From assembly GCA_021234155.1 (NCBI GenBank), contig JAJEKV010000050.1, forward strand, positions 2,925,842 through 2,989,841: a DNA stretch of 64,000 bases, read 5' to 3'. How positions within the stretch are numbered: the first letter of the stretch is position 1; each line of letters begins with the position of its first letter. The notes under the pieces were generated by a model. That model worked only from the letters and a program-made list of their open reading frames with translations, had not been told where the DNA came from and searched no databases. Origin of the DNA: Isoetes taiwanensis (Eukaryota > Streptophyta > Lycopodiopsida > Isoetales > Isoetaceae). The translations under genes were made by a program, and so were the position numbers. Positions 56,145 through 64,000 of this stretch are shown piece by piece.

Positions 56145-56852
56145 CAGGGTTGCCCTTAAGGCCAAATTTGTCTAAGCATAATTTAGAAGGTCGGGCGAAT
56201 AATAGAGTTGCAAGGTTAGCTATGCTGGCGAATGTTTTCTAGACATGAATGCTTTTTATGAAAATCTAGGCGAATCATGGCCAATATTATTTTGCCAAGA
56301 TTTAAGTGTCTTTATTTTCCAAGTGCAATTTCTGTGGTGAAATTTTATTCATCGGCATCTATATTTAATCAAGAACACAAACACATTATAACTATAGTTG
56401 CATGATGCAATACCACAACTTAACCTTTGCAAATGAGAACGTGGCTTATCCTTGTAGATAAAACAAATATATTAAAAGGGAGGTCTGTAAAAAAATGCTC
56501 TCCAGTGCATCCTTAGAATTTGAAACACAATAGGGTACAAAAACAACTCTTAAAAGTATCATATGTATCTGGATGGATATAGAGAATATATTAGGTTTTG
56601 AAGAAAGCCTGGAATACTAGGCGATTCTTTAAGAAATCTTCGAGAAGGAGGGTAGAGGATAAGGCGAACCCATAGTTATGACGCTTAGTGGATGTGGCGA
56701 ATTTTCAAGTGGAGGGAGATTTGTTTGTAGAAAAGATGGCTAATTTTATTTTTTTCATCTATAATGGGCCCCACTAAACCATATCATCAAAATTTCTCGA
56801 TACCCTTAAAAAATAGCCTTTTGGCGAACTTTCGTCCTTAAGGGCTACCCTG
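56145..56852. mobile_element. Non-autonomous hAT element in LINE-A RT
   Basis: The 708-bp insertion has terminal inverted repeats CAGGGTTGCCCTTAAGG (56145-56161) and CAGGGTAGCCCTTAAGG on the reverse strand at the right end, 16 of 17 matching. It is flanked by the 8-bp target duplication CCCCTATC (56137-56144 and 56853-56860). CAGGG ends and 8-bp duplications define hAT elements. Removing it restores the LINE frame (LAPYLFLVVAEIVTRL). Subterminal GGCGAA words recur (near 56193, 56227, 56268, 56660, 56695 and 56823), as expected for transposase-binding repeats. There is no transposase, so it depends on one elsewhere. Confidence 0.95.
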
Positions 56853-56860
56853 CCCCTATC

Positions 56861-58620
56861 TCTTCCTAGTGGTTGCAGAAATAGTAACAAGATTGGTGAC
56901 CTGCATATGAAGAAACAGATCAACCGCCTTAAACTGCCTCACCTAAACCCTCATGAAGATGATTTCTTCCTGATGATGCAGTTTGCAGATGACAGATGGG
57001 GATGCAAGTCTGGCAAATTTCCTAGAAGCCATGGATAAGTTTGGGCAGGTTTCAGGTGTGAGCCTGAACAGATCCAAATGTGCCATTATTTTAGATTCAA
57101 ATCAAACTATGTTGTCCAATATTAAAGTTATTGGTCAAGGTGGAGCTATAAAAATTTTGGGGATCCCCCTAGCTCTAAACAATACAGTCAAAGGACTATG
57201 GGAGCATGTGGTCAATAGAATTAAAAAGAAGTTACAGTCATATCCTCCTACTCTGTCCTTGGCTGGTAGGATAGAGGTAGCTAATGTTGTCATAGCCAGC
57301 ACACGTGTACTTTTCATATGCAATTGTGGCAGACAAAACCTCGTATGGTAAGATTGAAGCAGTCATCAAGAAGTTTCTATGGCAGGGGACACATAAGGCA
57401 GCATGGAAGGACCCAATTAAACCCAGGAAGCAACGAGGACTGGGATGTAAATCCCTTTTCAACCAAGCTCAAGTTTTGGCAGCTAAACTGATTTGAAGAT
57501 CCATATATGGCAATAATCCTTCACCAGCCATCAAACTTGTTAGATACTGGGTGGATACTACCCGATCTGTTGGCAGTAAAACTCTTACTCATTTGCTACC
57601 TGACTCAGCTTTATTTCAATTGAGTCTTGACCGAGGTACCTCTCATATTCATAGAAGAACCCTTGAGGCTTGGAATCAGGCCTCTTTGTGCTTCAGGCCT
57701 CCTACATTAGATGCTAGATGTGGAAAGATCAATTTCTTTTGGCATCCTAATCTGGCCCCTTCTGGAATAGGTTGTCTTGCCTTTCAACACCATCAAAAGT
57801 ATAGACAATGGACAGAGACTGGGTTGTGTAAATTTGAGGACTTGACACAAGAAGGTGGTGGCTGGGTTTCTTGGGAGCACATTAAAAACAAAACCAAAGG
57901 TTCAAAGCTGGATAAGGAGATTTTTTATAAGATTATGGGGACTATTTCTCATCACTCAGAGCCAGCTTTAGCATCCAATCAGTGGACTTTGAACAATAAG
58001 GATTCCATCAAATCATAAAGCACTACTTGATACTACTCCATCAAAAGGAAGTAGATTATGGGGATGTAGTGAAGGAAGGTTGGCCAAGCTCTGTGCTAAA
58101 AGCTGGAAGACTTATGGAGCTGCTAAAATGATGATATTCAGATGGCAACCCCTCCAACAATCCTTGCAAACTAATGTTTGTAGGGCTAAATATGATAATC
58201 TTGTTACCAAATTCTGTCCCCTGGGGTGTGGGGAGGAAGAAACTCCTAATCATGTCTTCCTATGCCCAAAGATCACAGAATTTTGGATCTGGAAACTCAA
58301 ATCAATCATGGTTTCCCCACAGACATCCTGGAATTTTTAGATGAGAAGTCCAAGATGATTAACTCTACTCGAACTCTGAGTTGCTAGATAGTATGGAAAC
58401 ATCAAAATCTGATAGCTCTGCAACACAAAAATGTTAATATCCTTTGGACGAAAGCTAGCTTTCTTGCTGTTTTACAAGATATGGCTATGGCTCATAAGAT
58501 TCACAAAGGGGACAAATATGATAAAGCCTGGAATCAAATTGGAAGGTTCCAAAGCTTATATAATTTTTGTGTTATGACTCTAATTGATGTCCATCGTGTG
58601 CTTCACAGATCCGCAGAAGT
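56861..58620 (+). pseudogene. LINE-A ORF2: RT remainder and zinc-binding domain
   Basis: After the hAT insertion: LFLVVAEIVTRL, then MQFADD (catalytic FADD near 56980), FGQVSGVSLNRSKCAI, GAIKILGIPL, LSLAGRIEVANVVI, YGKIEAVIKKFLWQG and KQRGLGCKSL, all standard plant L1 RT/thumb motifs. The C-terminus (KSWKTYGAAKMMIFRW...CPLGCGEEETPNHVFLC, about 58100-58270) is the RT-associated zinc-binding domain. There are frame changes at several points. Confidence 0.88.
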
Positions 58621-59163
58621 GACTTGATAGAATGGGAGGGCCTTCTCGATGGGAAGATAACTTTGATGAAGAACCTATATCTCGGTTCTCAGATATAGAT
58701 ATATCGGACCATCTTATCCTCCTTAAACAGGAGATGATCTACTCCTCGGCCATCAAAAAGCTTCTGGACAAGCCTGAAATTTGGAGGTATAACAATCTGA
58801 AACCTTTTTTTGGCTCCCTGTACTATAAATGGCAGCAAAAAAGGGAGGCTCGGGTTTTGATGCTCCTAGATTTCACAAGTTATAGCACTGCTAAACTTGA
58901 TGAAATGCTCAATATATTTGGAAGTACAGCCGTGAAGGATCTAGCCATGCAGGATCTCCTAGATGCAGTATACAGCTGAAAACCTTTTCTTTGGGAGAAA
59001 CATATGTCCCTGCTATTTCTGGTCTGAAACGTTTGTAATCTCTGAATATCTTTTTTTACTCCATTTTATAAGGAGTTTTGAGACAGTTGATGTCACTATA
59101 TGTGCACCCTCTAATATGTATTTACTTTAAATGAATAGAAAAAGCAACCTTGCCATCAAAAAA
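58621..59163 (+). other. LINE-A 3' end and tail
   Basis: An open frame at 58632-58979 (MGGPSRWEDNFDEEPISRF) may be the tail of LINE-A or a captured piece; no similarity is recognised. The 3' untranslated region ends at ATCAAAAAAA (about 59155-59163), a short poly(A) at which the next LINE begins. Confidence 0.5.
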
Positions 59164-60715
59164 AGGGGGAGGGGAGAGGGGGGAAATCTCAAAATGAGAG
59201 TATGGTCAGCAGAAAACAATGTCCTTGCAATGTTTCAAATCCACAGATGCAGATTAAGATACAGAGGTCTCATCTATCCTGGCACAAACAAGCGGATTTT
59301 AGAAAACATTGCCTCAACATCACAGCAATGTGTCCCAAAAAAAGTTGATCTTCACAGTATCCTAAATTCTATTCTAACGGATTCTAGTCAAAACAACAAA
59401 TTACAAGCCATAAGTGGGATCAATAAAAGAGCAATTGGTATCAACATCAGTAATCACATTCACCTGGCAAAGGATATTCCAAACAAGTCATTTGACCCTA
59501 CCAAAACAATTAAAATAAGGGAAATAATCAGCACCAATGATATGGAGAAAAATCCCTCCACACCTACCAAAATATTGGTCGATGCTATGGAAAAACAACA
59601 GATCCCAGAGGATGGACTTTCCAACCATCTGTCTGAAGATAACTCTGTAGACAATCCTCTAACAAAGGTCAAATGTCACAACACATATGATTTGCTTGCT
59701 AACCTTCATGAAGGTTTTTGTGCAGATACTGAAGCGCCTAGCTTGATTCCTTCCCAAACTTCTTTTGACTTCCCTTGCCACATTCCTATTTCAATTGATA
59801 ACTCCAGACTTGACAGCCCCTGCAACGTGCCATTTCATCCACTCTCCAATTTAATCTCATTGATTTTTCTGAACCTTCTCCAGACCTCATTCCATCTGAC
59901 ACTCATATAGAGTCCACATCCCCTGAAATTGCTCAACAGATGTTCAAATTGCAGCCTGCAGAGTTTTATGAGAAGTCAAACATAAATAGTATTGACATGC
60001 ATGGTAAGATTTTACATGCTGATAATTCAGATTCAAGTTTAGAAACAGACAATGACAAAGAAAAGAGTAATAATGTAGACAAAGATTATGATACAGCTAT
60101 CAATGTGGAAGAAATTGTTCCTTTGTCTCTGCAAGTTAACAGCATGGAAACTAAGTAGCAGAGTTGGAAAATTTCTGAAAACAAAGGCGTGCAAATTACA
60201 GTTGGTCCAGACACAAGATGACATAGATTAGCTGAAAAGTCAATCCTAATACAATGGATAACTCCATGCAATCTAGGCAAGATCTTAACATTACATCTGC
60301 TCTAGAATATGACACTCATGTTAATATTTATAATTGTTATTCTTTTAAGTTTTGGCTCTGTTCACATAACTCTTCAAGTAGGGAGTCTAATAAAGAAAAA
60401 GTCAATTGGGATGATGATATTTTTCTCGACCTACCTCACTCCATGGAAATCAATAAGCACAATGAGAAGAATAAGTCCAAATCCAAGGCTACCAAAGTTA
60501 GGATTCCCCCTAAAATTGCTGGGACACTTGCGAACAATATTAGACAAATCCAAAAGGAAAACCAAAGGCGATTCTTAGTTTGCAAGTTCCTTATCCTCGT
60601 CTCTTCACCTTTATCTCATCCAGCTTATGAAGATCCTCTATTGGAATGTGAGAGGCATCAAAGGCCCTCTCAAAAGGAGACGTGCCTTATCTCAAATCAG
60701 AGATTACAAAGCTGA
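59131..60715 (+). pseudogene. LINE-B ORF1 remnants
   Basis: Frames at 59131-59910, 59940-60158 and 60254-60715 hold low-complexity, Asn/Ser/Lys-rich text (KSNLAIKKRGRGEGG; SNNVDKDYDTAINVEEIVPL; NEKNKSKSKATKVRIPPKIAG) in the position of ORF1. No zinc knuckle is visible. Frame breaks separate the parts. The last frame overlaps the start of ORF2. Confidence 0.55.
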
Positions 60716-62001
60716 CATAATGTTGCTTCAGGAATTAAGGTTACCCAACTTTGAATTTTCAAATCTCTCTGACTGGATTTCTCCGGGCTATTCCTCTATT
60801 TGGATTGAGGCCAATGGTACCTCAGGTGGTCTGTGTCTTATTTGGAAAAATTTATCTCATTGCCTTGCTTATAATAGCGCTTCCAACAACTGGCAAGCTG
60901 TCATTTTTAGATATGAGAGTTATACTTTTGGAGTCCTAAATGTCTATGCCTCCACCAACCTTAAGGCTAGAGAAGGTACTTGGCCTGAGATTAATACTTG
61001 GCTAAACCAACAAACTACTAATGCTTGAATTCTAGCAGGGGACTTCAATAACACACCTGTTTGGGTTTTTAAACTTGGTAACAACATCAATATGTCCAAA
61101 ACTGAGAGAACAAATTGGGATAACTTTCTTCTACTGCAAAATTCACTTGGTGCAATAAACAAAAAGGGAATTCTAGAGTGTACTGCTGCCTTGATAGATT
61201 CTATGTTAGTGATATGGCCAATCCTTTATGGGACTCTTGTGTGGCCTACAGTGATGAGTGCACCTCGATCTCGGATCACCAACCCCAATTCTTGGAAACA
61301 AAACACATTGTCAACATTAAAAGACAAGGAAATATTCCCTACAAAATTAACTGTTCTCTCTTGGAATCCCAAAACTTTTGTGCTGATTTCAGGAATTGTT
61401 ATTCTGGCCTTCTCATAGTCAATTCCTTTTCTATGAAGCAATTCTATTCGAACATCAAAGGTTCTAAAGACTGGATTAAGAAGTGGTCCAAGGACTATCA
61501 TGAAGGTAAGAACATGGAAAAGAGAAATCTCCTTTCTCAAATGAAAAAAGTTAGACTCCTTTTACAGAATGATCCTCTTAGTAATGATCTTCATCTGCAG
61601 GAGAGTGATTTGGAAATGGCAATCAAAATCATTGAAGAAAATGATGCCAAGGTTGCTGCTGTCAGATGTAAGTTAAAATCTCATAATGATATGGATAATA
61701 ATAACTCCAATTTCTTTTCTCGAGTAGCAAGAAACAGGATTTTGAAATCTCAAATTTGCTCCATTATGGATGATAATGAGGCTAGAATCACAGATCATAG
61801 AGATATCTCCAAATTCTTTAGTGACAAATATTCTGCTATTTCTCTCCTCTTGTTTATGATCCAATACAGAAATCTCTCTCAGATGATTCCCATAATCTTA
61901 TGGATAACACTCCTGCCCATCAGATACCTCAAATGCCTACTCAGATTGTTTGCAACTATGACAAAAGATATCAAGATAAGTACAACCAACCAATCTCTCT
62001 A
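60627..62001 (+). pseudogene. LINE-B ORF2: endonuclease, truncated before RT
   Basis: MKILYWNVRGIKGPLKRRRAL is nearly the same opening as LINE-A. IMLLQELRLP (Glu), GGLCLIWKNL, VLNVYASTN, LAGDFNNTPVW (GDFN) and SISDHQPQF (SDH) make a complete endonuclease set, broken by one stop (61026) and a frameshift near 61180. The following helical linker (GSKDWIKKWSKDYHEGK, DNEARITDHRDISKFF) leads to the RT, but RT motifs are absent. The sequence passes instead into a repeat tail and a tandem copy. Confidence 0.88.
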
Positions 62002-62228
62002 GGGCTTTGGACTCTTTGATGCAGAGAGTAAGTTCCCTGTACTATGTTGCTCGATATTTCAAATTCAATCCATCTAAATTTAATTTCTCAGACTCTATTA
62101 TGAGCCATTTCCTTGTCCAAAATATTGTTAGCAATTTTTCAGCTAATATAAAAATTGAAATCTGTTGCTATATATTTATGTCAAGAGCTGATCAAGCCCC
62201 CATATTGTATCGAGTCCTTGTACATGAT

Positions 62229-62370
62229 ATTTTGAAACCATAGGCGTCCTCGTATATCATATTTCAAAATCATAGATGCCCCAAATTGTTATTGAATATA
62301 CTCACATGAGAGGAACGTAGGATCGACAGATCTGACGACCCTGAGTAAGTTCAGGGCACTCCATGTGAAT
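62229..62370. repeat. Dispersed tail module, copy in first tandem unit
   Basis: TATTTTGAAACCATAGGCG, TTTCAAAATCATAGATGCCCC and CGTAGGATCGACAGATCTGA. The same order of words as at 925-1075 and 52543-52700. Confidence 0.7.
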
Positions 62371-63370
62371 ATGTAGCAAAATAACGTTTCAAATAATGTT
62401 GCTAGATAGTTGCTATACCTATTAGATCTCCCCATTTTAATCCTACTATACAACTTTTGGATGTTTTTGTTTTTCTCCAGTGTTGGTACCTTCTTATTCC
62501 AATAGAATTTCATGACTTGAACATACATTTTTGCTTTGTATCTTCTCATCCCTTACGTCCTTTTGTATGTTTTTGAGGTTTTGTATGGATAATTCTAACA
62601 TCAAAGGTTCTAAAGACTGGATTAAGAAGTGGTCCAAGGACTATCATGAAGGTAAGACCATGGAAAAGAGAAATCTCCTTTCTCAAATGGAAAAAGTTAG
62701 GCTCCTTTTATAGAATGATCCTCTTAATAATAATCTTCATCTGCAAGAGAGTGATTTGGAAATGGCAATCAAAATCACTGAAGACAACGATGCCAAGGGT
62801 ACTGCTGTCAGATGTAAGTTAAAATTTCATAATGGTATGAATAATAATGGTAGCAAGAAATAGGATTTTGAAATCTCAAATTTGTTCCATTATGGATGAT
62901 AATGAGGCTAGAATCACAGATCATAGAGATATCTTCAAAATCTTTAGTGACAAATGTTCTGCTATTTTCTCTCCTCCTGTTTATGATCCAATACAGAAAT
63001 CTCTCTCATATGATTTCCATAATCTTATGGATAACACTCCTGCCCATCAGATACCTCAAATGCCTACTGAGATTGTTTGCAACTATGACAAAAGATATCA
63101 AGATAAGTACGACCAACCAATCTCCCTGGGAGTTTGGACTCTTTGATGTAGAGAGTAAGTTCCATGTACTATGTTGCTTGATATTTCAAATTCAATCCAT
63201 CTAAATTTAATTTCTCAGACTCTTTTATAAGCCATCTCCTTGTCCAAAATATTGTAACAATTTTTCGCCTCGTATAAAAATTAAAAGTTGTTGCTATATA
63301 TTTATGTCAACAGTTGTCAAGAGTTGATCAAGCCCCCATATTGTATCGAGTCCCTGTGCATGATATTTTG

Positions 63371-63500
63371 AAACCATAGGCATCCTCGTATATCATATTT
63401 CAAAATCATAGATGCCCCAAATTATAATTGAATATACTCACACGAGTGGAGCGTCGGATCGACAGATCGACCCTGAGTAAGTTCAGGGCACTCCATGTGA
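63371..63500. repeat. Dispersed tail module, copy in second tandem unit
   Basis: Near copy of 62229-62370 inside the duplicated unit (TTTCAAAATCATAGATGCCCC; CGTCGGATCGACAGATCGAC). Confidence 0.7.
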
Positions 63501-63719
63501 ATATGTAGCAAAACAACATTTCAAATAATGTTGCTAGATAGTTGCTAAACCTATTAGATCTCCCCATTTTAATCCTACTATACAACCTTTGGATGTTTTT
63601 TTTTCTCCCAATGTTGGTACCTTATTACGATAGAATTTCATGACTTGAACATACACTTTTGCTTAGTATCTTCTCATCCCTTACGTCCTTTTGTATATTT
63701 CTGAGGTTTTGTATGGATA

Positions 63720-64000
63720 GACTTATTCTTCAAGATAGAAGTTCTAAGGATGTTTGAGAGTCTGCAGGAGGAGAGTTTTTTTTTTTTTTTTTTTTTTTGG
63801 GGGGCGGCTTGCACCTAGCATTGACATGGTAATGTACAATAATGCGCAAAGCAACCTACCATATCCTCTAAGTCCTAATGATGTGCCAACAGACCTTTAA
63901 GGGTGCATGTCTTAATTGATAGCTACCGATTTTCCTACAATAAGGAAGTTAAAAACTCCCACATCTTCATGCCCTCACCAACCACAAAAAATAAACGTTG
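63720..64000. other. Right edge, no gene seen
   Basis: Contains a 23-base T run (63776-63798) followed by GGGGGGCGG. No coding or RNA feature was recognised. Confidence 0.5.

Larger units (their letters stand above)
61440..63719 (+). repeat. 1.15-kb tandem duplication of LINE-B 3' part
   Basis: 61440-62590 and 62591-63719 are head-to-tail copies, both starting AATTCTA and running GGTTCTAAAGACTGGATTAAG through the linker, then the TTTCAAAATCATAGATGCCCC tail and the GGTTTTGTATGGATA end. They differ by substitutions and small deletions, including about 20 bp near 62845. Confidence 0.92.

Overview
This is nuclear DNA of a land plant. Two multi-exon genes with plant-type GT-AG introns can be assembled in frame from the sequence: a plant-type SSX2IP/Msd1 microtubule-anchoring gene and a gene that looks ciliary or basal-body related. 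The rest is mostly decayed, nested transposable elements. A ciliary-type gene in a repeat-rich plant genome suggests a lineage with swimming sperm, such as a fern or lycophyte. That is inference, not proof.

Layout. 1-2240: repeat-derived DNA with palindromic and foldback sequences. 2243-3420: broken PIF/Harbinger transposase. 3480-7120: no gene seen. 7637-11035: 13-exon gene (676 aa) with an N-terminal globular domain, charged helices, TFxP-type repeats and an EF-hand-like loop (+). 12166-15585: candidate terminal-inverted-repeat element with no coding capacity. 16937-21663 (-): decayed Ty3/gypsy chromovirus with gag, protease, RT, RNase H and integrase with chromodomain. 21860-22550: 10-bp-periodic TTCTAGAA-type array that matches heat-shock elements. 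22604-22990: tRNA-derived SINE. 23067-26935 (-): two unrecognised genes, each with its own TATA box and two upstream palindromes about 200 bp apart. The first gene opens with the exact histone H3 tail sequence MARTKQTARK. Beyond them lie an initiator-Met tRNA primer-binding site and the edge of an LTR (26936 rightward). 28396-38962 (+): Helitron Rep/helicase gene split by an LTR element (30969-37972, TSD GTATA), which itself contains a LINE in the opposite orientation. 40319-44710 (+): SSX2IP/Msd1 homologue with 18 exons (419 aa). 44711-51985: repeat-rich, no gene seen. 51986-52700: tandem SINE copies. 53500-63719 (+): LINE fragments arranged head to tail. The first has a 708-bp non-autonomous hAT element in its RT; the second ends in a 1.15-kb tandem duplication.

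The most interesting region is 17-28 kb. An H3-tail mimic is encoded on the same strand as, and upstream of, a retroelement whose integrase carries a chromodomain, a fold that in related elements reads methylated H3 tails. The mimic gene and its neighbour look like independent transcription units controlled through shared palindromic sites. Both genes carry frameshifts or stops in this copy, so any active version must lie elsewhere in the genome.
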